Origin: a virus
Reading direction: 5' to 3' (one strand)
Virus record (IMG/VR): IMGVR_UViG_3300042566_001512
Location: 144,808-208,807 of that record
DNA length: 64,000 bases
The position numbers and the translations under genes were made by a program. Below are positions 32,962-42,334 of the stretch, piece after piece. Under the pieces are notes generated by a model, which saw only the letters and a program-made list of their open reading frames with translations, was not told the origin of the DNA and did no database searches. The first letter of the stretch is position 1. Every line of letters begins with the position of its first letter.

Positions 32962-35900
32962 TTAAGCAGACTTTCGCATAGAAACAGGTGCAGACGGAGG
33001 TTCGTATTTACGACCATCGCTTTTGCTAGTGGGTACATTAGCTGTTTCTTTTGCGGCGCTTACAGTGTTTATCTTATCGTATATCAACTTCATTATGTCC
33101 AGAGTCTCCTTATGTACAATCAGGGATTGTGCCAGTAAAGATTCTGTATTGACCATAATGTCGGCAGTAAGGGTGTTTTTAGCCGCGTTATTATTTTCAG
33201 TAGAGGTACCTGCTACTCTAGGGTTTACTCCCACTGCGTCGTTAAGCGGGGAACTGCTTGCTTGCTTACTTGCCTGTACGGCCTTTTCCTGCTGTGCAAT
33301 AGGCCTGACTTTAGGGTTATATGAGGACTTCGGTCCTTCTATTTGAGAACTGGCCAGTTGTTCGGGCGGTAATCTTGGCGGCTGCTGCGCCGCAGCGGGC
33401 ATTACATAGTCGCCATTTATTTTTGGAGAAGAACTTACAGCGGACACTACTCTTACGAAGTCCTCTCGGGCTCCGCTAGACTTGTTGCTCCCAACTCCAG
33501 CGTAGTAGCTTCTTCCGGTTTTATAAGGTAGGCTGGCCCATTCTTTGCTGATATTGTCAGCAAATTGACCGGCGTCAATTTTTCCCTTTACGTAGTTATC
33601 AAGCCCTCTCATCTTTAATAACCCCACGGCCAACTTGTCCTGGGTCACGGGATTAAAAATGTCAGTTGCTTTTGCGTATCCGGCCTTAATTAGTCCGCTT
33701 AGAGTTTTTCTTATTATTTGATATTTTCCTACCGCAGTAGATTCGTGACCTCTAGCGATCATGTCTTTTTGGTAATCAGATACCTCTGCGATTGACATCT
33801 TTGTCAGGTTAGGTTCGGTTTTCCCGCCCACTAATATATTGTAATTTCCGTTACTTTCTTTTTGACCAATAAATTCCAATAAGGTATTTGTTGCGGGGTC
33901 AAAAGTCTTAACAGGTTCTCTCTTTATGTCGGCAGTCATAAGTCCTGAATCTTTTCTCGACTTCATCACTTGACTGGCTCCGTCGTCGTACTTGGGGTCT
34001 TTATCCTTAGATACGATCGAGGTACCTAGAGTGTTGTTTTGTGCATTGTTGTTTAGGGCCGGAGCGTTATTCGATGCCCTACTTTTATCCACTGCGACTT
34101 CTTTTGAAGTGGAAGCCGTGTCGCTCTTAAGTGGGGTAGAGTCGGCCGGTTTTGTCTTGGCCACATAATCGTGCTGTGTCTTTTCTTTGGCGCGCTCTGC
34201 AAGATACTCCAGGTTACCTTCTACACTAGAAGAATCGGTGTTTACCTGATACCCGGGCCACGGAGAATCAGTTACACTCCAAACTCCATTTATGGAAGAG
34301 ATTGTCTTAGCAACCTGAACAATTTTATTTGGACTTATAATTACAGGCGCTTCAGCTTTAGGCGGCTTTCCCGTTTCTGTTATATGCGCGGTTACGTAGT
34401 TGAGGTAAACTGGCAAGAATCTGTCTCTAAACCACTTACCCCAAGAAACTGCTGCCGGCCCAAATAAATCAGATATACCAAAGTAAACGTTCACCTTCTG
34501 AAGTAATTCGTTGAAATTATCATCAAAAGTAGCTTTGGTACCTTGTATCTTAATTAACTTACTAGTTTCGTTTTCTAGTTTATTTAGAGCTATTACCTTA
34601 GACAGCTCCAGTTCCTTAATACCGTATGTTTTATATCTGATTGCATCAAAAGCAGAAACGGTATTTTTTAATATAGTAGAACCCACAGTGGACGCACCGG
34701 TAACTGCGGTACCTGAGGGCTTTGCTTTTTCATCCGGTTTTCCAAGATCCACTCTAACGGCAGTGTTAGCGGCCTCTTGTGGAGGCTTTACGTCGGTGGG
34801 TAATCCAGTTGCCGTCTTTTTAGCATCGCCAGCTGGGGTAGCGAATTCTTTTAGTGCCGCCTCTATTGCTGCACTTACGTCCGCCGAATCTGAGGCCACG
34901 TACTTGCCTCCCAATATTGGAAGAGTCCCTGTTTTATAAGGACCGCTGGGGAATTTAGTAGCTTCTATGTATTTTAATTTAACGTCCTTCTTTAGGTCAT
35001 TTATTTTAGATAAGTCAATACTGCCATTTAAAATGGACAGCGCACTTACGTGAGTAAGGTAGACGGGTTTAAATCGTTTAATGTACCATGTGCCAAATTG
35101 TCTCTTGTGGTCATTATCCTTAGAAGAAAAACCGAATATTGACATCATCTCCTCAATGTCTATTTTCTTTTCTTCTAACTCCGCTTTTTCCGAACCCACT
35201 TTAACGAATTGTTTTAAATATTCTTCTAGATCTACTATTTTGCTAAAGTAGCTAGTTTCTTCTTTTTTAAAGCCGTATTGAACATAGCGTATGTTATCGA
35301 GCACTGTGGGCTTACTCATCCATCTGCGAACGGCTTTATAGCCCTTATAAGCACCGTAACCGACGGCAGCGGCACCCAGTATACCAAGGGTCACTGGAGA
35401 GCTTACAACGGCCGCTAGACCGGCTCCTAAGGCACCTAGTGCACCGGTAGCAGCCGCGCCCACGCCACCGGCGCCAGCTACCGCGGTAACGGCACTTCCG
35501 GCTAGACCGGCCACTCTTCCAATTCCTAAAAGTTTGCCTAGCCCGCTTAGTACTCCTCCGCCCTTCAATAGAGTTTTAAAGCCGCCCAAGAAACCGGTGA
35601 TGGCGTCAAGAGCACCGGACAATAGGCCGATCAATCCGCCCTTCTTGTCTTTTTCCTTACCAGGCTCAGCCGTTTTAGAGGACTGCTGCTTTGCTCTTTC
35701 TGCGTCTCTTCTGGCTTTTATATCTTCCCATGAACCTTCACGGTCACCGTCACCGTCTCGGTCGCCTTTTACTTTCTTTTCTGCGAAGAAGTCCGTAAAA
35801 GTATTTTTGATGTCACCCAGAAGGGAGACGGTCTGTTCGCCGGTGGTAGCTTCTTTATCTTTTTTATTTTTTATTGAGGAATTTGGCTTTATAGCTTCGC

Positions 35901-38900
35901 TTACGTTGAGCTTTACTCTTCTGCTAAACAACTTGTTTAATTTCTTAAACCCAGAAATTATTTTTGCAGAAGTAGAGGTCTTCAAAGGTTTTCCATTTTG
36001 ACCTAACAAACCTTCGTCTATGTCCTCGTTGCTCAAAACCATGGTTTCTTCTTTCTGGTCCCAAACAGGTCCGTCAATGTCGGAGACCAAAGAAATAATC
36101 TTTCCGGTTTTCTCAGATATGTATCTGCCGGCTTTCATGAGTGCCGCTCTTAGTCTAGGCTCAGGCTCACCCTTTACATATACGTCCTGTGGCTTACTGA
36201 GGTAGCGTATAAAACCACCTGCAACTTTAGCAGTGGCTCCGGCCAAACCCCTGGTTATTAACTTGGTTAACTTCAACCCCTTTTTCATTGTCCAGGCAGC
36301 TGCGGAGGTGAGTTTATTCATTATCCATTTTGCTGGTTTAAATGGATTAAATATGCCAAGCATAGAGTTATAAACACGCAAGTTTGGTAAGTCCTCGTCA
36401 AAGATTTTGACGTTACCTGCGGCGTCAACCACTTCGCCATTTATGTCGTTTTGATGATATATGGGCCTTCCGGTTGACCTGTTAAAGTACTCTCCGTTTC
36501 TTAGCCTGGTTGCGTATAGTCTAGGCTCCGGTTCGTCACCCGCGTATACGTCTTTTACGCTATATGGACCTGTCCCCATCGTAAGTTTTGCTAAATTTAT
36601 GCCAAATTTAGCGCCCTTTGCCAGCATTCTGAAGTTAAACTTTGTAAGCGGTATACCTATTTTGTTATAGTACCAAGAAACTCCGCCTATTACTTTTCCT
36701 GCTAGTTTTAATAATTTCCTAATAGGCGCAAATCGCTTTTGCCTGCTATCGTATACCACGAGGCTGTCTAGTTCTTCTACCGATACAACTGACCTGCCTT
36801 TTTCATCCTTTACCTCGCCTTGGATTTGTTCGGGTAAATAAATAGTCTTTCCAGAAATTGCGTCAGAGTAGTGGCCTTGTTGCATTTTAACTGCTGTCAT
36901 TCTGGGGTATTTTTCACCACCGACCCAAACGTCTTTGGCGCCGCCAAAAGCTACGCTTTTGAACATGTCGACAGTGTCCTTTACACCTGTCCAGGCCCTT
37001 TTTAAAATATCTACTGCTACAGATCCGGCCTTTGTGTTTTTTATATTTTTGGCTATTCCGTCAAATGTACCTTTTGCATAGTCGCCAAATCTTTTATACT
37101 GGCCGTCTTTATCTTTTACGTATGACTGATCAAGTTCATCGGATTTCAGTACGGTTTGTCCGCTTACGATGTCCTTAACGGTTCCGTTTATGTCAGACAA
37201 GGTTTTTACTATTTTTCCAGACGCCAGATCCACGTAGTGTCCCGCCTGTAGTTTAGCTTTTATGATTCTGGGGTTTTCTTCGCCCGAAACTCTCAAATCA
37301 ACCCATTTGTCTTTGAGAGTAAATGAGAGCTTTTGTATTTTGTCCTTTATCTCAGAATACGATTTACCAGAATAACCATCCTGGTTATTTCTTTCTTTAG
37401 AATCGTTTAGTTTGGTGGAAACTTTTCCTAGATAATTTTTAAATTTCCCGTATTGGCCGGATACTCTTTTACCTACATTGGCCTCGCTTATTTTTTGCTT
37501 TTGCTTCTTAAAGAAAAGTTTAGCTTTTGTAAACTGAGTCTTTCCTTTGTTTAATATATCTCCGGCGGGGCCGTTACTGTTTTCTTTGTTTACTTTATCT
37601 TTTTCTTCAAACTTACTGGCTTTGAACAAATCTGTAATTTCTTTGTAATAGCCTATAGAAGTGTCTAGTCTCTGTATAATTTGTTTAAAATAAACTTCAC
37701 AGTCTTGATCTTTCTTAGATAAAGGCGAGTAGTCGGATCTGGTAAATGAAGAAGTACCAACAGAAGAATAATCCGCAGAGGAAAAGGAGCCGACTCTACT
37801 GGAGACTTTGTCTGGCGCAACTGTGGGTTTAGAGATACCGGTTTTTTGCTTACGCACATTAGGCATCCGGCGCTTTTTGCCGATTTGGCCTTTGTAGAAG
37901 TCTTCCATGTCAAGATCATAACCTTCTTCTTTTCTGGTTATAATCCCAAGCTGAACCAGCTCGTTTTGTCTACCTTCCGATATAAGCTGCTCTATGGTAG
38001 CCCTAGGGTCGTTCATGCCTCTTACCAGGGAGTTCATCTGTCTATTGAGCAACAGCATTTCACTGGGCTTACTTTCCAAGTCGGACAAGTACTTACTTGT
38101 CAGTTCCTTTGGTCTTCCCTCCAAGCCCTTTTCCAGCTTAGATGACTGCATTTTATTTTTCAGGAAGGCCTGTTTTATGCTTATTCTTTCTTCCTCACTG
38201 AGTTTGTCCTCTGACTGAGAATCTATTTTATCTATAATTTTATCAAGGATGTCGTTTGTTCTTTTGGCATCATTGTCGTTGTATACTCTTGAGGCTATGC
38301 TCTTGAGTAATTTCGTTTTCCCAGTAAATCTGCCCTTGTCTTGATCGTACTCCACTCTGTCTATGTTTGGATTTCCCGTACGAATAATTTGAATTTCTTG
38401 CAAAATTCTAGACAAATATCCAGGTATAATTTCGTTGATGGATCTTTCGGTTTTCAGTGTAAACGGCTGTACAGCGCTTAAGTCTTTACCCGTGAGTCTA
38501 TTAAAACTACTGTCCACGTTTAGGGACGGCAAGATAGACTGCAGGCCGCGCATGATCCAGGCGCCTATGCCTTCTTTATTCGACCACGAATCGTCCTTCC
38601 TGAAATTTTCCGCGCTCCCTACTATATTTTCATTAAAGTTTTCTAGGTAATCCCCAACCTGCTCCACCTTAGGAAATACCTTTTTGATAGGTTCTTTAAA
38701 GCGCTTAGCAACACTGTAACCTACCGTGTTTGCCAAAAGGTCACCCGCGATCTCGCCACCTGTTTGATAAGTATCAAGCATGCCGGGCGCTACCTGTTCA
38801 CGAGCCATCTCAGCATCAGTAAGTCCAGATCTGAATCCCTGGGCATTTCTTTTTATAGTTTCTATAGTTCTATCTCGTATTTTACGAGTAGTCATTTGTA

Positions 38901-39801
38901 GATATTCGTCTGCGCTGGGCAATAGACCTCTAAAAGCAGTGCCGACAGTATCCGAGAATTTACCGAATAGTTTCTGACTGCTAAGTTCTTTTAGATTTAT
39001 TTTTTGCCAATCAGGAAGACCCGTGTTTTTAATTAACTTATTGTAAGCGTCTACGTGCAGTACGTGGGTTTTATTTACGGTCTCTAGTATGTCGTACTGA
39101 GCGAACAGCTGACGGTGCTGTAACTCAAGAGATTTTTTCTGATATTGTAGATTAATAGTGGTTTGATATTGTGATATCCTGGATAAGGACATCGCGGATT
39201 GATTTAACAGACTAAAGATGTCACGGTGTCTGTTTAGCTCAATACCTTCTTTTATTAGATCTTGACCTTCGTTCTCTATCTTATTATTTTCGGACTGTAC
39301 TATTTGTTCTTTGAATACTTCTGCAAGCTGTATGGATATTGCCGAGTCTCTTTGATCTCTGGCAGACAGGGCGGAACCTAGTTTTTGTTCATCCTTGGCT
39401 TCGTCCTCCCAGCGCTTAAAGATATCCTTTAATCTGCCGGGTATAAATTTACTATCCTTTGGTGCAAGCTTGGAAGCTACTCTTTTAAAGTCCTTTATGG
39501 CCGGCCGTACTTCTGCCGCTGCTTCACTATAGAGCTGCCTTAAATTCGTGGCAACCTTATCCCCCATGTCTAGTGTGTCGCCGTACCCTTTTGGCAGCAA
39601 TTCCCGCAATACACCAGTTATAAAAGAAGGATCGCTTACTTTGGCCTTTATCCCGCTTTTTAATCCGTCTTTAACTTTTGTGGCTGGTTTTCTATCGTCC
39701 TTAAAAGGATCAGCCTGAAAATCTATGTCGTCAAAAACGAGTTCATTATCAAAATCAAAACCGTTATCTAATGTGTTTGCTACTTTCTTACCCTTAGACA
39801 T
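32962..39801 (-). CDS. Giant tape-measure-like tail protein with lysozyme domain
   Basis: Starting at MSKGKKVANT gives 2,279 aa; the longer frame to 39828 lacks a better site, and AGAAAG precedes this ATG. The N-terminal ~800 residues are charged and helical. Four tandem modules follow near residues 833, 957, 1083 and 1205, each with D-[VL]-x-[VA]-x-G-E-x-x-P-R and a G-x-[VI] segment ~45 residues on. Residues ~1385-1490 are an Ala/Gly/Leu-rich hydrophobic zone. Two homologous segments (~1497 and ~1717, IRYxxYG ... FKPVYLTHV/FLPVYLNYV) come next. A lysozyme-like domain near 1977 (IGQKESNGNYNILVGGKTEP, then STAVGKYQI) could open peptidoglycan at injection. Role inferred: tail length ruler and ejection protein. 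Confidence 0.75.
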   Translation of the reverse strand: MSKGKKVANTLDNGFDFDNELVFDDIDFQADPFKDDRKPATKVKDGLKSGIKAKVSDPSFITGVLRELLPKGYGDTLDMGDKVATNLRQLYSEAAAEVRPAIKDFKRVASKLAPKDSKFIPGRLKDIFKRWEDEAKDEQKLGSALSARDQRDSAISIQLAEVFKEQIVQSENNKIENEGQDLIKEGIELNRHRDIFSLLNQSAMSLSRISQYQTTINLQYQKKSLELQHRQLFAQYDILETVNKTHVLHVDAYNKLIKNTGLPDWQKINLKELSSQKLFGKFSDTVGTAFRGLLPSADEYLQMTTRKIRDRTIETIKRNAQGFRSGLTDAEMAREQVAPGMLDTYQTGGEIAGDLLANTVGYSVAKRFKEPIKKVFPKVEQVGDYLENFNENIVGSAENFRKDDSWSNKEGIGAWIMRGLQSILPSLNVDSSFNRLTGKDLSAVQPFTLKTERSINEIIPGYLSRILQEIQIIRTGNPNIDRVEYDQDKGRFTGKTKLLKSIASRVYNDNDAKRTNDILDKIIDKIDSQSEDKLSEEERISIKQAFLKNKMQSSKLEKGLEGRPKELTSKYLSDLESKPSEMLLLNRQMNSLVRGMNDPRATIEQLISEGRQNELVQLGIITRKEEGYDLDMEDFYKGQIGKKRRMPNVRKQKTGISKPTVAPDKVSSRVGSFSSADYSSVGTSSFTRSDYSPLSKKDQDCEVYFKQIIQRLDTSIGYYKEITDLFKASKFEEKDKVNKENSNGPAGDILNKGKTQFTKAKLFFKKQKQKISEANVGKRVSGQYGKFKNYLGKVSTKLNDSKERNNQDGYSGKSYSEIKDKIQKLSFTLKDKWVDLRVSGEENPRIIKAKLQAGHYVDLASGKIVKTLSDINGTVKDIVSGQTVLKSDELDQSYVKDKDGQYKRFGDYAKGTFDGIAKNIKNTKAGSVAVDILKRAWTGVKDTVDMFKSVAFGGAKDVWVGGEKYPRMTAVKMQQGHYSDAISGKTIYLPEQIQGEVKDEKGRSVVSVEELDSLVVYDSRQKRFAPIRKLLKLAGKVIGGVSWYYNKIGIPLTKFNFRMLAKGAKFGINLAKLTMGTGPYSVKDVYAGDEPEPRLYATRLRNGEYFNRSTGRPIYHQNDINGEVVDAAGNVKIFDEDLPNLRVYNSMLGIFNPFKPAKWIMNKLTSAAAWTMKKGLKLTKLITRGLAGATAKVAGGFIRYLSKPQDVYVKGEPEPRLRAALMKAGRYISEKTGKIISLVSDIDGPVWDQKEETMVLSNEDIDEGLLGQNGKPLKTSTSAKIISGFKKLNKLFSRRVKLNVSEAIKPNSSIKNKKDKEATTGEQTVSLLGDIKNTFTDFFAEKKVKGDRDGDGDREGSWEDIKARRDAERAKQQSSKTAEPGKEKDKKGGLIGLLSGALDAITGFLGGFKTLLKGGGVLSGLGKLLGIGRVAGLAGSAVTAVAGAGGVGAAATGALGALGAGLAAVVSSPVTLGILGAAAVGYGAYKGYKAVRRWMSKPTVLDNIRYVQYGFKKEETSYFSKIVDLEEYLKQFVKVGSEKAELEEKKIDIEEMMSIFGFSSKDNDHKRQFGTWYIKRFKPVYLTHVSALSILNGSIDLSKINDLKKDVKLKYIEATKFPSGPYKTGTLPILGGKYVASDSADVSAAIEAALKEFATPAGDAKKTATGLPTDVKPPQEAANTAVRVDLGKPDEKAKPSGTAVTGASTVGSTILKNTVSAFDAIRYKTYGIKELELSKVIALNKLENETSKLIKIQGTKATFDDNFNELLQKVNVYFGISDLFGPAAVSWGKWFRDRFLPVYLNYVTAHITETGKPPKAEAPVIISPNKIVQVAKTISSINGVWSVTDSPWPGYQVNTDSSSVEGNLEYLAERAKEKTQHDYVAKTKPADSTPLKSDTASTSKEVAVDKSRASNNAPALNNNAQNNTLGTSIVSKDKDPKYDDGASQVMKSRKDSGLMTADIKREPVKTFDPATNTLLEFIGQKESNGNYNILVGGKTEPNLTKMSIAEVSDYQKDMIARGHESTAVGKYQIIRKTLSGLIKAGYAKATDIFNPVTQDKLAVGLLKMRGLDNYVKGKIDAGQFADNISKEWASLPYKTGRSYYAGVGSNKSSGAREDFVRVVSAVSSSPKINGDYVMPAAAQQPPRLPPEQLASSQIEGPKSSYNPKVRPIAQQEKAVQASKQASSSPLNDAVGVNPRVAGTSTENNNAAKNTLTADIMVNTESLLAQSLIVHKETLDIMKLIYDKINTVSAAKETANVPTSKSDGRKYEPPSAPVSMRKSA

Positions 39802-39906
39802 GATTTTTATCTTTCTGTGAAAAAACACCGCACGCGCGTATTACTTTGGACGTATTTCATTTCTCATTTACCTTATTTTATCTTTTCTTTAGGAGCATAA
39901 AGCACC

Positions 39907-42334
39907 ATGGATAAACTGGACGTGCCTTTTAACATATTTTTTCTTAGACTAGACGAGCTTACCGTTAAGTACCTCAAGCCCGTGACTTCCCTTGACGTCT
40001 TTGATGGCCTTACTAAAAACCTCCATCCGGATGGATTATATTCGCCATCCATATTCGGCGTGGTTGGAAGTAATAATAGATACACAAAATTCTCCTATAT
40101 AGACATAAAGGTAAAAATAATGCACCCGGTGTATTATAAAGCAATTACCTCTATGAAATCATTATACGAATCCATAATGACCTCAAAAGAGTTTGCGGTC
40201 TGGGACCAGGAAAAAAAGGACTTTGTAAAGTCAAACGCGTTGGCAGGGCAAACCGGTTACGACTTCTTTATACAGCACTGTGATAGCATAGTGCACGAAG
40301 AAAGACCGTCTACCGATAGACAGGAAAACATATCACTTATAAATAAATATAAACAAAATTATTTATACGATAAAATCATCGTACTTCCGGCGGCATATAG
40401 GGACATTGAAATAGATGACAATGGAAGAGAATCCTCAGATGAGATAAATTCGCTTTATTACAAAATCATAGCGATATCAAACACAATAAACATTAACACC
40501 GTAAGAATCTCACCTGAAGCTTACAACACCCAGAGAATGTCCCTGCAAAGAGCATTCAACGACACATACGAGTATCTCTCTAACCTAATTAGAGGAAAGA
40601 GTAATCTCTTTATGGGCAAGTGGGCGTCTCGAAAAATATTTAACGGGACTAGAAACGTAATTACCTCAATGAACGTTACTCAAACTGAGCTAGGAGCACC
40701 CAATTCAATAAACTACAACGACACGCTTGTTGGGCTGTACCAAACTTTAAAAGGCATTTTGCCAGTAACGTTATACAGATTAAAAACTGGGTTTTTATCT
40801 GGAGTATTTCCATCAATAAGCTCACCTGCTCTATTGACTAATAAGACAACGTTAAAATCAGAAAAAGTTGTTTTAAAGACTGCCATATATGACAAGTGGA
40901 TGACCAATGAAGGATTGGAGTCACTTATTAGCTCTTATAAAGAACCATCAATCAGACACGACTATGTCACAGTGGACAACTATTATCTAGGTTTAATTTA
41001 TAGGGGGCCGGATAATACTTTTAAATTGATACACGGAATAGACGAACTTCCTGAGGACAGAGATCCAAAAGACTGCAGGCCTATCAGCTTGACGGAGTTA
41101 TTTTATTGTTCAATCTACGAAATTACGGACAATTACCCAGCACTAGTAACGCGGTATCCAGTAACCGGAGTCGGTAGCATATACCCGTCTATGGCTAAAT
41201 TAAAATCAACGATAGAAGTGGAAAAGAGATATAAGCTAGGGGTAGACTGGACTGTAGATCCACAATCTAAAGTGGCCTACGAATTCCCAACTCAAACTGA
41301 TTTATTCAGTGCTCTGTCTCCCCATCCTTTTAAACTAGGTAGACTTTCAGCTGATGGTTTTAAATGTAAGACTATATAAAACGGTTTTACATTTTAATCA
41401 CGTCCTGTTTTGCAGAAATGCGAAATAAGATTCTTCCTTAATTGCTGGGACATCTTGACACGTTAAAAGCTACAACGTAATGCGAAAGCATAGGCGCGAA
41501 TGCTTGAAAATTTTAACGTAAGACAATCAGCAGCGAAGCTCCTGCTCCCCGCCTAAACGGGAAAGGAGAACGTTCAACGGCCAGCCCTTAAGCAAGGGGT
41601 AGGAGCAAGTGCTCCGAAATGGGAAGCGCCTTACCAGCAATTGCTAGGAAGGTGAAGATATGGTCTTACCTGCATGGAGACATGCAGCGGCTTCTAATGG
41701 AAAGCCGGTAAGCGAGGTAACGTGCGCTTATTGAAAACACGTGTTCGACGGCGATTAAAAGTTATATTAACCCTCAATACCCTCGGGTTAAAACGAGTTA
41801 ATTTATAACACAAAAAGGTTGCCTATTCGCAGTAATGTGAATATAAAAAAATCTCTCTAATTGCTGGGACTCCTCGTTAAACCACTAAGACTACAACGCA
41901 GCGCGAAAGCGCAGACGTGAGAGTTTGAAAACATTAGTGGGTAGAGACAATCAGCAGCTAAGACCCTTACTGCATATAAATTGCAAATGGGTAAAGTTCA
42001 ACGACTAGATCGAAAGATCGTACCGTGTCAAGTGACGCGGGAAACGGGAGACTCCGGTTTTTACCGGATGAAGATATAGTCTTGTCTATGCGGAGACGCG
42101 TAGCTGTGGGATAGCATTTACTTCCCTTTAAAACGAAACAGGTTAACGCCCCTGTTTGAAAACCTAACGACAAGTAGTTGTAACTTCCTCTACTCCGAAG
42201 ATTCTATTAAAGAAATTTATGATTTTTTTAATAACACTCGGTGCTACGTAGGAACTGATGGAAAATTTATTAATAGTTTAGAAATAGATACGGTTAAATA
42301 CGTTTTACATAACCTCACAGGAGAACCACAATAA
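39907..42334 (+). CDS. RNA polymerase beta'-type subunit, spliced from three exons
   Basis: The proposed mRNA joins 39907-41355, 41744-41755 and 42170-42334, giving 541 aa. Exon 1 contains NYPALVTRYPVTGVGSIYPS and ends HPFKLGRLSAD. The 12-nt second exon encodes FDGD, and exon 3 begins TSSCNFLYSEDSIKE. Joined, they read LSADFDGDTSS, the universal ADFDGD magnesium-binding motif (Asp 483, 485, 487) of beta'. Without splicing, the frame ends 8 codons past the motif start and no catalytic loop exists. The protein ends ~55 residues after the motif, so the rest of beta' must be encoded elsewhere, as in phiKZ-like phages with split RNAPs. AGGAG precedes the ATG. The stop overlaps the beta start (TAATG). 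Confidence 0.88.
41356..41743 (+). ncRNA. Group I intron 1 (beta' gene)
   Basis: This 388-nt element has core sequences in order: P AATTGCTGGGA (41440), Q AATCAGCAGC (41525), R GTTCAACGG (41572), S AAGATATGGTC (41655). A CTGCATGGAGACATGCAG hairpin follows S, as in T4 td-type introns. P and Q can form P4 (TGCTG/CAGCA). Boundaries are set by restoring ADFDGD: exon ends GCTGAT, intron ends in G before TTCGAC. No endonuclease ORF. Confidence 0.88.
41756..42169 (+). ncRNA. Group I intron 2 (beta' gene)
   Basis: This 414-nt element has P AATTGCTGGGA (41859), Q AATCAGCAGC (41949), R GTTCAACGACTA (41996) and S AAGATATAGTC (42071). The 5' exon end GGCGAT can pair with the internal sequence GTTGCC at 41818-41823, with a U-G pair at the splice site. 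It ends CCTAACG before ACAAGT. No ORF. Confidence 0.9.

Noticed and set aside
31183-39000. Plus-strand open frames opposite the 700-aa and 2,279-aa genes
   Set aside because: They are antisense shadows of strongly coding minus-strand genes and lack ribosome binding sites.
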